The notes below the pieces were generated by a model, which had not been told where the DNA came from, did not search any database, and saw nothing but the letters and a program-made list of their open reading frames with translations. The position numbers and the translations under genes are program-made. From Rhizobium sp. CB3090 (GTDB lineage: Bacteria; Pseudomonadota; Alphaproteobacteria; Rhizobiales; Rhizobiaceae), in NCBI RefSeq assembly GCF_029714285.1, contig NZ_CP121662.1:1302001-1366000 (forward strand): a stretch of DNA of 64,000 nucleotides. Direction: 5' to 3'. Below, in pieces: positions 22,828-32,070 of the stretch (the stretch's first letter is position 1; the number at the start of each line of letters is the position of its first letter).

Positions 22828-22876
22828 AGAGCCGGATGATTTTAGGTCGAGTCGACCTGAAATCTGAATCCGCTCT
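22828..22876. repeat. Rhizobial intergenic palindrome (type 1)
   Basis: An imperfect inverted repeat of about 49 bases, with AGAGC-GGAT-ATTT-AGGTCGA arms meeting at the GAGTC centre. Both ends read AGAGC/GCTCT. It resembles dispersed palindromic units of rhizobial genomes and directly follows pdhC. Confidence 0.7.
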
Positions 22877-22890
22877 AGAATGAAATAGGT

Positions 22891-22940
22891 AGAGCGTGAT
22901 GTCGCCCGAAAACCGCTTACACTTTTCGGCATCACGCTCT
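22891..22940. repeat. Rhizobial intergenic palindrome (type 2)
   Basis: AGAGCGTGATG (22891-22901) pairs with CATCACGCTCT (22930-22940), with inner arms CCGAAAA and TTTTCGG. This is a REP-like element of the RIME kind, close behind the type 1 palindrome; together they fill most of the gap before the esterase gene and may also stop transcription or stabilise the pdh mRNA. Confidence 0.8.
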
Positions 22941-22961
22941 GGTCGCGACACGGAGGCATGA

Positions 22962-23603
22962 ATGACCAAGACCGTTCTGTGTTATGGCGACTCGCTGACA
23001 TGGGGCTATAACGCCGAAACGATCGGTCGTCATGCCTACGAAGATCGGTGGCCGAGCGTGCTGCAGAAGGCACTCGGCGACCAGGTGCAGATCATTCCGG
23101 AAGGACTGAACGGCCGCACTACCGCTTTCGACGACCATCTCGCCGATTGCGACCGTAACGGCGCGAAGGTATTGCCGACGATCCTGCATTCGCACGCGCC
23201 GCTCGATCTCGTCATTGTCATGCTGGGCACCAACGACATGAAGCCGGCAATCGCCGGTTCGGCCTTTGCTGCCTTGCAGGGCATCAGCCGGTTGATTGAG
23301 CTTATACGCAATCATGCATGGGCGTTCGACTATGAGGTCCCCGACATTCTGATCGTGGCGCCTCCTGTCATCACTGAAACCGCGAACGCGGCCTTCGCCG
23401 CCTATTTCCTCGGCGCGATCAGCGAGTCGGCGAAGCTTGCGACGCTCTACCGCGATCTGGCCGATGAGCTTGGCTGCGGCTTTTTCGATGCCGGCACGGT
23501 TGCCGTCACCACACCATTAGATGGCGTGCATCTCGACGCAGAAAATACCCGAGCGCTCGGTCGAGGCCTCGAGCCGATCGTGCGAATGATGCTCGGACTT
23601 TAA
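22962..23603 (+). CDS. SGNH/GDSL-family arylesterase
   Basis: The 213-residue protein has the SGNH blocks in order: VLCYGDSLTWGYN (nucleophile Ser, block I), a Gly in the LNGRTTAF region (block II), MLGTNDMK (block III Asn) and DGVHLDAENTRALG (block V Asp and His). No signal peptide is visible, so it is probably cytoplasmic. Related proteins hydrolyse aryl or acetyl esters. It sits between pdhC and lpd, and this position is seen in related rhizobia, but a link to the PDH complex is unproven. A CGGAGG site precedes the ATG. Confidence 0.88.
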   Translation: MTKTVLCYGDSLTWGYNAETIGRHAYEDRWPSVLQKALGDQVQIIPEGLNGRTTAFDDHLADCDRNGAKVLPTILHSHAPLDLVIVMLGTNDMKPAIAGSAFAALQGISRLIELIRNHAWAFDYEVPDILIVAPPVITETANAAFAAYFLGAISESAKLATLYRDLADELGCGFFDAGTVAVTTPLDGVHLDAENTRALGRGLEPIVRMMLGL

Positions 23604-23735
23604 TTATTTGATTACGCATGATCTTACCTGAATACCGCTTCATAACATTCGCTTTGCGGTTCTTCGGTTCGCCATCGTGCTTCGGAAAAATCAAGGCGGG
23701 CTGAGCTTCGGCCGCCAACCAAAGGCAGGAAACAT

Positions 23736-25199
23736 ATGGCTGAGAATTACGACGTCATCATCATCGGCTCTGGCCCGGGCGGCTATGTCGCCGCCGTGCG
23801 TGCGGGCCAGCTTGGCCTGAAGACGGCGATCGTCGAACGCGAGCACCTGGGCGGCATCTGCCTGAACTGGGGCTGCATCCCGACCAAGGCGCTGCTGCGT
23901 TCGGCCGAAATCCTTGATCATTCCAATCATCTCAAGGAATACGGCCTTGTTCTCGAAGGCAAGGTGACGCCCGATGTAAAGGCGGTGGTCGCCCGCTCGC
24001 GCGGCGTTTCCGCCCGCCTCAACATGGGCGTCGGCTTCCTGATGAAGAAGAACAAGGTCGACGTGATCTGGGGCGAGGCCAAGATCACGAAGGCTTCGAC
24101 CGGTGCTCAGCCTGGCGAAATCGTCGTCGGCAAGTCGACCAAGCCCGTTGTCGAGCCGCAGCACCCGCTGCCGAAGAACGTCAAAGGCGAAGGCACCTAC
24201 ACTGCCAAACATATCATCGTCGCAACGGGCGCCCGTCCGCGTGCACTTCCCGGCATCGAGCCGGACGGCAAGCTGATCTGGACCTATTTCGAGGCCCTGA
24301 AGCCGGATTTCCTGCCGAAGTCGTTGGTGGTCATGGGGTCGGGCGCAATAGGCATCGAATTTGCGAGCTTCTATCGCTCGCTGGGCGTCGATGTCACCGT
24401 TGTCGAAATCATGCCGACCATCATGCCGGTCGAAGACGCCGAAATTTCCGGCATCGCCCGCAAGCAGTTGGAAAAGCGCGGCCTGAAGATCTTCACCAAG
24501 ACGAAGGTTACCAAGGTCGACAAGGGAGCGAACAGCATCACCGCGCATATCGAGACCGAGGACGGCAAGGTGCAGCAGATCACGGCCGACCGCATGATCT
24601 CCGCCGTCGGCGTGCAGGGCAATATTGAGAATCTGGGTCTGGAAGCGCTCGGCGTGAAGACCGATCGCGGCTGCGTCGTCATCGATGGCTACGGCAAGAC
24701 CAATGTACCGGGCATCTATGCGATCGGCGATGTCGCCGGCCCGCCGATGCTGGCGCATAAGGCCGAGCATGAGGGCGTGGTCTGTATCGAGAAGATCGCC
24801 GGCCTGCCGAACGTGCATCCGACCGACAAGAGCAAGGTGCCGGGCTGCACCTATTGCCAGCCGCAGGTCGCCTCCGTCGGCCTGACGGAAGCCAGGGCGA
24901 AGGAACTCGGCCGCGACATCCGCGTCGGTCGCTTTCCGTTCACGGCCAACGGCAAGGCGATTGCGCTTGGCGAGGACCAGGGTCTCTGCAAAGTCATCTT
25001 CGACAAGAAGACCGGCGAACTGCTCGGCGCGCATATGGTCGGCGCTGAGGTCACAGAACTGATCCAGGGCTTCGTCGTCGCCATGAATCTGGAAACGACG
25101 GAAGAAGAACTGATGCACACGATCTTCCCGCATCCGACCGTTTCGGAAACGATGAAGGAAGCCGTGCTGGACGCCTACGGCCGCGTGCTCAACGCTTGA
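23736..25199 (+). CDS. lpdA: Dihydrolipoyl dehydrogenase (E3)
   Basis: E3 reoxidises the dihydrolipoyl arm using FAD and NAD. The 487-residue protein has the FAD-binding GSGPGGYVAAVRA, the redox disulfide GGICLNWGCIPTKALL, a second Rossmann motif GSGAIGIEFASFYRSLG for NAD, AIGDVAGPPMLAHKAEHEG, and HPTVSETMKEAVLDAYG at the C terminus with the catalytic His-Glu pair. Residues about 115-160 contain a Lys/Pro-rich insertion (VVGKSTKPVVEPQHPLPKN) typical of the PDH-type E3 of alphaproteobacteria. An AGGCAGGAAAC site precedes the ATG. Position near pdhABC suggests it serves pyruvate dehydrogenase. Confidence 0.96.
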   Translation: MAENYDVIIIGSGPGGYVAAVRAGQLGLKTAIVEREHLGGICLNWGCIPTKALLRSAEILDHSNHLKEYGLVLEGKVTPDVKAVVARSRGVSARLNMGVGFLMKKNKVDVIWGEAKITKASTGAQPGEIVVGKSTKPVVEPQHPLPKNVKGEGTYTAKHIIVATGARPRALPGIEPDGKLIWTYFEALKPDFLPKSLVVMGSGAIGIEFASFYRSLGVDVTVVEIMPTIMPVEDAEISGIARKQLEKRGLKIFTKTKVTKVDKGANSITAHIETEDGKVQQITADRMISAVGVQGNIENLGLEALGVKTDRGCVVIDGYGKTNVPGIYAIGDVAGPPMLAHKAEHEGVVCIEKIAGLPNVHPTDKSKVPGCTYCQPQVASVGLTEARAKELGRDIRVGRFPFTANGKAIALGEDQGLCKVIFDKKTGELLGAHMVGAEVTELIQGFVVAMNLETTEEELMHTIFPHPTVSETMKEAVLDAYGRVLNA

Positions 25200-25254
25200 T
25201 AATATCCTGGCTCGCCCTTTATCCAGTGGGTGGAAATTTGCAAAGGAAATCATC

Positions 25255-25509
25255 ATGTCTGTTAGTACTGAGGCTTGGGTCGTTTTTCTGTTGATCGGTC
25301 TGGTGGCGGGATTTCTCGCCAGCCTTGTCGTCGGCGGTGGCGGCCTGATCAGTTGTTTGTTGAGCGGCGTGATTGGTGCTTTCGTGGGCGGGTTCCTGTT
25401 CAATTGGCTGGGAATTTCGCTGGGCATACAAAATGCGCTCGTGGTTGAAATCATTCACGCAACGGTGGGCGCAATCATCGTCGTCTTGTTCGCAAGGGCG
25501 ATAGCGTAG
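25255..25509 (+). CDS. GlsB/YeaQ/YmgE-like small membrane protein
   Basis: This 84-residue hydrophobic protein has three likely membrane segments, with glycine-rich helices (GLVAGFLASLVVGGGGLISC and VIGAFVGGFLFNWLGI). It fits the transglycosylase-associated / GlsB-YeaQ-YmgE family, although its N terminus (MSVSTEAWVVFLL) differs from the paralogue that follows. AAGGAAATC precedes the ATG. Function is unknown; family members are often stress-induced. The next gene starts 13 bases later and is a paralogue. Confidence 0.8.
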   Translation: MSVSTEAWVVFLLIGLVAGFLASLVVGGGGLISCLLSGVIGAFVGGFLFNWLGISLGIQNALVVEIIHATVGAIIVVLFARAIA

Positions 25510-25522
25510 GGGTGAAGGTGGG

Positions 25523-25771
25523 ATGGAAGGCGTGGGCTGGTTGGGTCTGATCATCATCGGCGGTCTTGCGGGGTGGCTCGCGGGCAAGCTGATGGAGGTG
25601 CGCTATGGTATCATCCTCAACATCGTTCTTGGCATTGCCGGCTCGGTTGTTGCCGCGGGCATTCTGGTGCAACTGCATGTCGGCGTGCCCGGCGGTCGGC
25701 TCGGTTATTTCGTCACCGGTTTCATTGGTGCATGCATTCTGATATTTCTCGCCAAACTCGTGCGGCGATGA
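25523..25771 (+). CDS. GlsB/YeaQ/YmgE family small membrane protein
   Basis: The 82-residue protein is a clear member of the family: GWLGLIIIGGLAGWLAGKLMEVRYGIILNIVLGIAGSVVA then FVTGFIGACILIFLAKLVRR, three membrane segments. It follows the related 84-residue gene by 13 bases and precedes lipA by 36, so the pair could be carried on one lpd-lipA transcript. A third member is found at 48308-48565 on the other strand. Confidence 0.88.
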   Translation: MEGVGWLGLIIIGGLAGWLAGKLMEVRYGIILNIVLGIAGSVVAAGILVQLHVGVPGGRLGYFVTGFIGACILIFLAKLVRR

Positions 25772-25807
25772 ATAGGCCGCGAGCAAGCGGCGGAAAGTAG
25801 ACGTTTC

Positions 25808-26779
25808 ATGGTCACGATTCTCGACACGATCAATCCGGAAGCAAAGCGCATTAGGCATCCGGAAAAGGCGCATCGGCCGGATACGGAAGTTCTGCGCAAG
25901 CCGGACTGGATCCGCGTCAAGGCGCCGACATCGAAGGGCTATGCCGAGACCCGCTCGATCGTGAAGGAGCATAAGCTCGTCACTGTCTGCGAGGAGGCCG
26001 GTTGCCCGAACATCGGTGAGTGCTGGGACAAGAAGCACGCCACTTTCATGATCATGGGCGAGATCTGCACGCGCGCTTGCGCCTTCTGCAATGTCTCGAC
26101 CGGCAAGCCGAATGCGCTCGATATGGCCGAGCCTGAAAACGTCGCCAAGGCTGTCAAGGAAATGGGCCTTAGCCACGTCGTCATCACCTCCGTCGATCGC
26201 GACGATCTGGAGGATGGCGGTGCCGAGCACTTCGAAAAGGTGATCTGGGCGATCCGCGCCGCTTCCCCGACAACCACGATCGAAATCCTGACGCCGGACT
26301 TCCTGCGCAAGCCGGGCGCTCTCGAACGCGTCGTTGCCGCCAAGCCCGATGTCTTCAATCACAATCTGGAAACAGTACCGTCGAAGTACCTGACGGTGCG
26401 TCCCGGCGCCCGCTATTTCCACTCGATCCGTCTGCTGCAGCGGGTCAAGGAACTCGATCCGACCATGTTCACCAAATCGGGCATCATGGTCGGCCTCGGC
26501 GAAGAGCGCAACGAAGTGCTGCAGCTCATGGACGACCTGCGCACGGCCGACGTCGACTTCCTCACCATCGGCCAGTATCTGCAGCCGACCCGCAAGCATC
26601 ATCAGGTCATGAGCTTCGTCACCCCGGACGAATTCAAATCCTACGAGACGGTTGCCTACACCAAGGGCTTCCTGATGGTCGCCTCCAGCCCGCTTACCCG
26701 CTCGTCCCATCACGCCGGCGACGATTTCGCCCGGCTGCGGGCCGCCCGCGAGAAGAAGGTTCTGCTGGCCGCAGAGTAA
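25808..26779 (+). CDS. lipA: Lipoyl synthase LipA
   Basis: LipA is a radical SAM enzyme that inserts two sulfur atoms into the octanoyl chain on lipoyl domains, including those of PdhB and PdhC encoded just upstream. The 323-residue protein has both cluster motifs: [13 protein letters not shown] (auxiliary 4Fe-4S cluster) and [10 protein letters not shown] (radical SAM CxxxCxxC), plus [25 protein letters not shown] and SGIMVGLGE. It ends with the conserved serine region [15 protein letters not shown] terminator follows. Confidence 0.97.
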   Translation: MVTILDTINPEAKRIRHPEKAHRPDTEVLRKPDWIRVKAPTSKGYAETRSIVKEHKLVTVCEEAGCPNIGECWDKKHATFMIMGEICTRACAFCNVSTGKPNALDMAEPENVAKAVKEMGLSHVVITSVDRDDLEDGGAEHFEKVIWAIRAASPTTTIEILTPDFLRKPGALERVVAAKPDVFNHNLETVPSKYLTVRPGARYFHSIRLLQRVKELDPTMFTKSGIMVGLGEERNEVLQLMDDLRTADVDFLTIGQYLQPTRKHHQVMSFVTPDEFKSYETVAYTKGFLMVASSPLTRSSHHAGDDFARLRAAREKKVLLAAE

Positions 26780-26805
26780 AATTCCAATCTCTTGCCTTTT
26801 GAATG

Positions 26806-26832
26806 AACCGCGGCGATTGTGCCGCGGTTTTT
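26806..26832 (+). terminator. Rho-independent terminator after lipA
   Basis: AACCGCGGC pairs with GCCGCGGTT around GATTGT, followed by five T. It lies 26 bases after the lipA stop. Confidence 0.92.
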
Positions 26833-26892
26833 GTTTCTACCGTCATCAGATCATCGTCTGCGCTATGGCCTCTGAGAGTGGAGGAAAACGTG

Positions 26893-27483
26893 ATGGATCA
26901 GATCACAATGAACTTGCATAACGAGGCGATCGACCTGAGACAGGCGGCGGATCATATCCGCAGCGCTGACCGCATTCTCGTGATGGGCTGCTCCGGCGGC
27001 GGTAAATCGACCTTGTCTCAGGAGATTTGCGCGCGGTTGGATCTGCCTTATGTCTCGATGGATCGCGAGTTTTTCTGGCTGCCGGGCTGGGTTAAGAGAG
27101 ACAAGGCCGAGGAGCGCGCCCTGATCGCGGCAAAAGTTGCCGAGGAGCGTTGGCTGATCGATGGAACGGCGCCATCCAGTTTTGATCTGCGACTGCCGCG
27201 CACGGAGTTTGTTCTTTGGGTGCGTATGCCGCGCTGGCTGTGCATGTGGGGCGCTTTGTCGAGAGCACTGCGCTGGCTGGGCCGGTCGCGCCCGGACATG
27301 GCGCCAGGTTGTCCCGAGCGCATCGATTGGGAATTCCTGCGTTACATCTGGGATTGGGAGCGCAAATTTGCTCCCAAAGTCCTGGCCGGCCTCGCTCAAC
27401 ACGGCCCGGATGTGCCTGTTCTACAGCTAAAATCCCGCGGCGAAATGCGCCAGCTTCTTGATCTTCTGAGCCTTCCTGCTTAA
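26893..27483 (+). CDS. P-loop kinase-like ATPase (FlaR / topology-modulation type)
   Basis: The 196-residue protein carries an N-terminal Walker A motif (ILVMGCSGGGKSTLSQEIC), a substrate-side region (LPYVSMDREFFWLPGWVKR) and DGTAPSSFDLRLPRTEFVLWVRMPRW. This layout matches small nucleotide-kinase-like proteins annotated as adenylate kinase or DNA topology modulation protein FlaR; the true substrate is unknown. ATG 26893 is chosen because GGAGG lies eight bases upstream; the earlier open frame crosses the lipA terminator. The stop is nine bases before the next start. Confidence 0.8.
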   Translation: MDQITMNLHNEAIDLRQAADHIRSADRILVMGCSGGGKSTLSQEICARLDLPYVSMDREFFWLPGWVKRDKAEERALIAAKVAEERWLIDGTAPSSFDLRLPRTEFVLWVRMPRWLCMWGALSRALRWLGRSRPDMAPGCPERIDWEFLRYIWDWERKFAPKVLAGLAQHGPDVPVLQLKSRGEMRQLLDLLSLPA

Positions 27484-27492
27484 TTGCCGCTC

Positions 27493-27939
27493 ATGCCTCA
27501 GTTTGAAACGCACCGCCCCGTTCCGCACTCGCCTGACCAGATGTTCGATCTCGTGGCCGATGTCGAGCGATATCCGGAATTCCTGCCGCTTTGCGAGGCG
27601 CTGGTTGTCCGCAACCGTAAGGAACGCGACGGCAAGACCTTGCTGATTGCCGATATGACTGTTGGCTACAAAGCAATCCGCGAGACTTTTACGACGCAGG
27701 TGCTTTTGAACAAGAAGGAGCGGGCGATCGATGTGAAATATATCGACGGTCCGTTCAAATATCTCGACAACCGCTGGCGCTTCACGCCATCGGAAAGCGG
27801 CGGATGCAGCATTGATTTCTTCATCGAGTATGAGTTCAAGAGTCGCATCCTTGGCGCCCTGATGGGATCGATGTTCGATCGCGCTTTCCGTATGTTCACC
27901 GATGCCTTCGAGACGCGCGCGAAAAAGATCTACGCTTGA
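27493..27939 (+). CDS. RatA / COQ10-type START-domain protein
   Basis: The 148-residue protein consists of one polyketide-cyclase/START-like domain: FETHRPVPHSPDQMFDLVADVERYPEFLPLCEAL, then ADMTVGYKAIRETFTTQV and LDNRWRFTPSESGGCSIDFFIEYEFKS. Family members include mitochondrial COQ10, which binds ubiquinone and supports respiration, and E. coli RatA; in alphaproteobacteria a ubiquinone-binding role is the more likely. The start at ATG 27493 has no strong ribosome site, suggesting coupling to the P-loop gene just upstream. Confidence 0.87.
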   Translation: MPQFETHRPVPHSPDQMFDLVADVERYPEFLPLCEALVVRNRKERDGKTLLIADMTVGYKAIRETFTTQVLLNKKERAIDVKYIDGPFKYLDNRWRFTPSESGGCSIDFFIEYEFKSRILGALMGSMFDRAFRMFTDAFETRAKKIYA

Positions 27940-27954
27940 AGCGGGAGTTCGGCG

Positions 27955-28452
27955 TTACTTGCCGAGAGTGATCAGCATTTCCAATGCGGTCTTCAAGGTG
28001 GCGAGGCGAACCTTGTCGCGGCCGATATCGCCATAGCGCATTTCATCATGGATGAGTGCGCCGCTACGCGCCTTGGCGGCGAGATGAACGAGGCCGACCG
28101 GCTTGTCCGCGGAACCGCCACTCGGTCCGGCAACACCGGTGACTGCGACGGCAAAGTCAGCCCGGGAGCGGAAAAGGGCGCCGTGGACCATCTGCAGTGC
28201 CGTCTCTTTGGACACGGCACCGAACTGCGCAAGGGTCTGCTCTTGAACACCAAGCATGTCGATCTTTGCTGTATTCGTATAGGTCACGAAACCGCGGTCG
28301 ACGACCGCCGATGAGCCGGGAATCTCTGTCAAAGCGCCGGCGATCAGCCCGCCGGTGCAGGATTCGGCCGTGGCGACCGTCCAGCCCTTCGCGGCAAAAT
28401 CGGAGATGATACTCCGGGCGAGCGCCAGAATATCGTCGGGAAAATGGGTCAT
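27955..28452 (-). CDS. CinA-family nicotinamide-nucleotide amidohydrolase
   Basis: The 165-residue protein is the CinA C-terminal domain alone: [40 protein letters not shown] and [23 protein letters not shown]. In this family (PncC) the domain deamidates nicotinamide mononucleotide in the pyridine nucleotide cycle. The N-terminal MoaB-like half of full CinA is absent, as in many single-domain members. Its start overlaps the stop of ispDF (ATGA on the minus strand), so the two are co-translated. Confidence 0.9.
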   Translation of the reverse strand: MTHFPDDILALARSIISDFAAKGWTVATAESCTGGLIAGALTEIPGSSAVVDRGFVTYTNTAKIDMLGVQEQTLAQFGAVSKETALQMVHGALFRSRADFAVAVTGVAGPSGGSADKPVGLVHLAAKARSGALIHDEMRYGDIGRDKVRLATLKTALEMLITLGK

Positions 28453-29669
28453 GCCTTGCCTCCGCGATAAACGACCGTCGCCGTGGCAATGGCCGCAATG
28501 CCTTCGCGGCGGCCGACGAAGCCGATCTTTTCGTTCGTGGTCGCCTTCACCGAGCAGCGCTCAAGGTCTATCCCCAAAAATTCGGAGAGCTTGGCACGCA
28601 TCGCCTCCCGGTGCGGCCCGACCTTCGGCGCCTCGGCGATCAGCGAGACATCAGCATTCATGATCGTGCCGCCGTGATCGCGAACGATCTTGGCCGCATG
28701 TTCGATGAAGATGCGGGAAGGCGCCCCCTTCCATTGCGGATCGGAGGGCGGAAAGTGATCGCCGATATCGCCGGCGCCGCAGGTGGCGAGCAAGGCGTCG
28801 GTCAGCGCATGCAGGGCCACATCGGCGTCGGAGTGGCCCTTCAGCCTCTGGTCATGAGGAATGAAGACGCCGCAGAGCGTCACGCCATCGCCCGGCTCGA
28901 GCTGGTGGACATCATAGCCGTTGCCGGTGCGCACATCCGGCAGCAGGCCGGCGGAAAGCTTTTCATCGGCCATGGCGATATCCCTTTTGATCGTCAGTTT
29001 GACATTGTCGGCGCTGCCGGCAACGAGCGTCACCGGCAGACCGCTCCATTCGGCGATCGCGGCATCGTCAGTGAAATCCGTCTTGTTTTCTGCTGCGGCT
29101 TTTTCATGCGCAGCCAGAATATCGGCGAACCGGAAGGACTGCGGCGTCTGCGCGGCGTAGAGCCCTGTGCGCGGCACGGTTTCAGCCACCAATCCAGTCG
29201 CATCGGCTCGTTTCAGCGTATCCGTCACTGGCATGGCAGGCAGTACCGCAGGTGCGCCGACGGCCAGCGCCACGGCAACGCGATCAAGCAGATCGTGGTC
29301 GAAGAAGGGGCGCACAGCATCGTGGATCATGACATGCGTGACGCCCGCATTTTGCAACTGCCGTAGTCCGGCAAGTACCGATTGCTGACGGGAGGCTGCC
29401 CCGAAAGCAATCTCGACCTCAGGCGATTCGGCAAGCTGTTGCAGCGCGGTTTGCAGCAATGTCTCGTCATCGCGATGAATGACGATCACGATCTTTGCTG
29501 CCTGCGGCCATGTCACGAATTTTTCAAGCGTATGCGCAATAACCGACCGGCCGCCGATCGGGCGATACTGCTTCGGGCCTTCCTCGGGCGATCCCGCCCG
29601 CTCGCCACGTCCGGCTGCAACGATCACGATTCCGATCGACATCGGTTGCATTGAGTGCATTTGCGTCAT
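28449..29669 (-). CDS. ispDF: Bifunctional IspD/IspF isoprenoid synthesis enzyme
   Basis: The protein of about 406 residues fuses two enzymes of the MEP pathway. The N-terminal part is 2-C-methyl-D-erythritol 4-phosphate cytidylyltransferase ([12 protein letters not shown] with [17 protein letters not shown]). The C-terminal part, from about residue 245, is 2-C-methyl-D-erythritol 2,4-cyclodiphosphate synthase (GNGYDVHQL metal-binding Asp/His; [29 protein letters not shown]). The fusion omits the intervening IspE step and is usual in alphaproteobacteria. The start at 29669 has GGGGG upstream; 29660 is also possible. Its long upstream open frame contains a repeat remnant. Confidence 0.95.
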   Translation of the reverse strand: MTQMHSMQPMSIGIVIVAAGRGERAGSPEEGPKQYRPIGGRSVIAHTLEKFVTWPQAAKIVIVIHRDDETLLQTALQQLAESPEVEIAFGAASRQQSVLAGLRQLQNAGVTHVMIHDAVRPFFDHDLLDRVAVALAVGAPAVLPAMPVTDTLKRADATGLVAETVPRTGLYAAQTPQSFRFADILAAHEKAAAENKTDFTDDAAIAEWSGLPVTLVAGSADNVKLTIKRDIAMADEKLSAGLLPDVRTGNGYDVHQLEPGDGVTLCGVFIPHDQRLKGHSDADVALHALTDALLATCGAGDIGDHFPPSDPQWKGAPSRIFIEHAAKIVRDHGGTIMNADVSLIAEAPKVGPHREAMRAKLSEFLGIDLERCSVKATTNEKIGFVGRREGIAAIATATVVYRGGKA

Positions 29670-29700
29670 AAACCCCCAGGGATGAAAGGCCTTCGCTCCA

Positions 29701-29740
29701 GCATGATCTCCAAAAATGTGAAGCTGTTTTGGCAGGATCA
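29701..29740. repeat. Degenerate rhizobial palindrome
   Basis: TGATC-CCAAAA and TTTTGG-GGATCA form an imperfect inverted repeat around ATGTGAAGCTG. It resembles the GCATGATC-type dispersed palindromes of rhizobia, and lies between divergent ispDF and dusB. Confidence 0.5.
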
Positions 29741-29887
29741 GACTGAACAGATCGCCCAAGCGGGACCTCGCTCCAGCAGGGTCTATCGCCTCGATTGGGC
29801 ATTTTCCAGCATTTGTCCAAAAAATATCGGCATTCTCCGAAACCCCTTGGCAAGCTTCATAAGACTGTCTAAAAATAGTGCAGATAT

Positions 29888-30916
29888 ATGGTGTGCCTGA
29901 AAGATAATCATTTGTTTCCGTCCGAACTTGCAGCCCCATTTTTCATCGGCTCGGTGCCCATCCGCAATCGCGTGATCCTCGCGCCGATGTCGGGCGTGAC
30001 AGATTTGCCTTTCCGGCAGCTCGCTCTGCGTTATGGGGCTGGCCTAGTCGTCACTGAAATGGTCGCCAGCCGCGAATTGGTGCAGGATACGGCCGAATCC
30101 TGGGCGCGGCTGAGAAGCGCCGGGCTGAAGCCGCATATGGTGCAACTGGCCGGTCGCGAGGCGCATTGGATGGCCGAGGCGGCGAAGATCGCCGCCGACA
30201 ATGGCGCCGATATCATCGACATCAATATGGGGTGCCCTGCCAAGAAGGTCATCGGCGGCTATTCCGGTTCGGCGCTGATGCGCGATCCGGATCATGCGCT
30301 GAGCCTGATCGATGCGACGGTCAAGGCGGTCGATATACCGGTAACGCTGAAGATGCGGCTCGGCTGGGACGAAAATTCCCTCAACGCGCCGCACATCGCC
30401 CGCCGTGCCGAGGAAGCGGGAATCCAGCTTGTCACTATTCATGGCCGCACGCGCATGCAGTTTTATGAGGGCAGGGCGGATTGGGATGCCATTCGTGCCG
30501 TGCGCGATGTCGTCTCCATTCCGTTGGTGGCCAATGGCGATGTCGATACACCGGAGGACGCTCGGGAGATACTGCGACGCTCCGGCGCCGATGCCGTGAT
30601 GGTCGGCCGCGGCTGTCAGGGCCGGCCCTGGCATGCGGGTGTGCTTGCCGGCCATCCTCATCCGGATCGTAGCGAGATCGCCGATATTGCCCTGGAGCAT
30701 TACCAGATGATGCTGGCGTTCTATGGCGAAGCCGTAGGTATTCGCCATGCCCGCAAACATCTCGGCTGGTATCTGGACCGTTACGCCCCCGCCATAACAG
30801 GTGCTGAAAAGGCAGGAATCATGACTTCGAAAGATAGCCGGGAGGTGGCGGCATTGTTCCATGCGGCACTGCAGAGCGGTTCCGATCTCGCCCAAGGCAT
30901 CCAGGAGGCCGCATGA
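29888..30916 (+). CDS. dusB: tRNA-dihydrouridine synthase (NifR3/DusB family)
   Basis: This flavoenzyme reduces specific uridines in tRNA D-loops. The 342-residue protein has [24 protein letters not shown] (FMN site), [10 protein letters not shown] (catalytic Cys), [14 protein letters not shown] and VANGDV, with [16 protein letters not shown] at the end of the barrel. In alphaproteobacteria the gene is known as nifR3 and precedes ntrB, as here; the stop overlaps the ntrB start (ATGA). Why it is tied to nitrogen regulation is not known. Confidence 0.95.
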   Translation: MVCLKDNHLFPSELAAPFFIGSVPIRNRVILAPMSGVTDLPFRQLALRYGAGLVVTEMVASRELVQDTAESWARLRSAGLKPHMVQLAGREAHWMAEAAKIAADNGADIIDINMGCPAKKVIGGYSGSALMRDPDHALSLIDATVKAVDIPVTLKMRLGWDENSLNAPHIARRAEEAGIQLVTIHGRTRMQFYEGRADWDAIRAVRDVVSIPLVANGDVDTPEDAREILRRSGADAVMVGRGCQGRPWHAGVLAGHPHPDRSEIADIALEHYQMMLAFYGEAVGIRHARKHLGWYLDRYAPAITGAEKAGIMTSKDSREVAALFHAALQSGSDLAQGIQEAA

Positions 30917-32070
30917 GTCCCAAATCCGATTCCGAAGTCCCGGATCATACGGGCAGCGCCGTGGCCATGGCCGTTCTCAACGCGATCCAGAACCCCGTCG
31001 TCATGGTCAACGAGGCCGGCCTGATCGCATTTGCCAATTGGGAGGCCGAAGCCTTCTTCGGCGCCAGTGCCTCGCACCTGTCGCGCTATGAAATTTCCGC
31101 CTTCATTCCCTTCGGAAGTCCGCTGCTGGCCCTGATCGAACAGGTGCGCGAACGCCGTGGCCCGGTCAACGAATATCGCGTCGATCTCAGCTCACCGCGC
31201 CTCGGCCAGGACAAGCTGGTAGACATCTACGTTGCGCCTGTTTCGAGCGAACCTGGCTCGGTGGTGATCGTCTTCCAGGAACGATCCATGGCCGACAAGA
31301 TCGACCGGCAATTGACCCATCGTGCCGCCGCCCGTTCGGTGACAGGCCTTGCCTCGATGCTGGCGCATGAGATCAAGAACCCGCTCTCCGGTATCCGCGG
31401 AGCGGCCCAATTGCTGGAACAATCGGTAGAGGATGACGACCGCGGGCTGACGCGCCTCATCTGCGACGAGACCGATCGCATCGTCTCGCTGGTCGATCGG
31501 ATGGAGGTCTTTTCCGACGAGCGTCCGATCGACCGCGTGCCGGTCAACATCCATTCCGTCCTCGATCATGTGAAGGCGGTGGCGAAGGCCGGTTTTGCGC
31601 GCAACATCAAGATCACCGAGAACTATGACCCGTCATTGCCGGCGGTCTATGCCAATAGAGACCAGCTCGTGCAGGTCTTTCTCAATCTGGTGAAGAATGC
31701 TGCCGAAGCCATTGGCGACCGGCCGGATGGCGAGATCGTGCTGACGACGGCCTATCGCCCGGGCATCAGGCTCTCGGTTGCCGGCACGCGCGAGAAGATC
31801 TCGCTGCCTCTGGAGTTCTGCGTGATCGACAATGGCCCTGGCGTGCCCGCCGATCTCCTGCCGCATCTCTTCGATCCATTCATCACGACGAAGACCAATG
31901 GCACCGGCCTTGGCCTCGCGCTGGTCGCCAAGATCATCGGCGATCATGGCGGCATCGTCGAATGCGATAGCCAGAATCACCGCACCACTTTCCGCGTCCT
32001 GATGCCGGCCTCCAAAGGCATCACGCTTGAAGACGCTCCTCTTCCGAACTTCACAGGGACTACTCGATGA
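30913..32070 (+). CDS. ntrB: Nitrogen regulation sensor histidine kinase NtrB
   Basis: NtrB phosphorylates or dephosphorylates NtrC according to PII signalling of nitrogen status. The 385-residue cytoplasmic protein has an N-terminal PAS domain (about residues 20-125), a dimerisation/phosphoacceptor domain with His about 152 ([21 protein letters not shown]), and an ATPase domain with [13 protein letters not shown] (N box), [20 protein letters not shown] (G1) and [13 protein letters not shown] (G2). No membrane segments are seen. It overlaps both dusB and ntrC by four bases (ATGA). Confidence 0.97.
   Translation: MSPKSDSEVPDHTGSAVAMAVLNAIQNPVVMVNEAGLIAFANWEAEAFFGASASHLSRYEISAFIPFGSPLLALIEQVRERRGPVNEYRVDLSSPRLGQDKLVDIYVAPVSSEPGSVVIVFQERSMADKIDRQLTHRAAARSVTGLASMLAHEIKNPLSGIRGAAQLLEQSVEDDDRGLTRLICDETDRIVSLVDRMEVFSDERPIDRVPVNIHSVLDHVKAVAKAGFARNIKITENYDPSLPAVYANRDQLVQVFLNLVKNAAEAIGDRPDGEIVLTTAYRPGIRLSVAGTREKISLPLEFCVIDNGPGVPADLLPHLFDPFITTKTNGTGLGLALVAKIIGDHGGIVECDSQNHRTTFRVLMPASKGITLEDAPLPNFTGTTR

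Noticed and set aside
23691..25454. Long open frame (587 codons) on the minus strand opposite lpdA
   Set aside because: It is a GC-rich antisense shadow: its composition is rich in Asp, Arg, His and Ala with no domain, while the plus strand codes for a complete dihydrolipoyl dehydrogenase.
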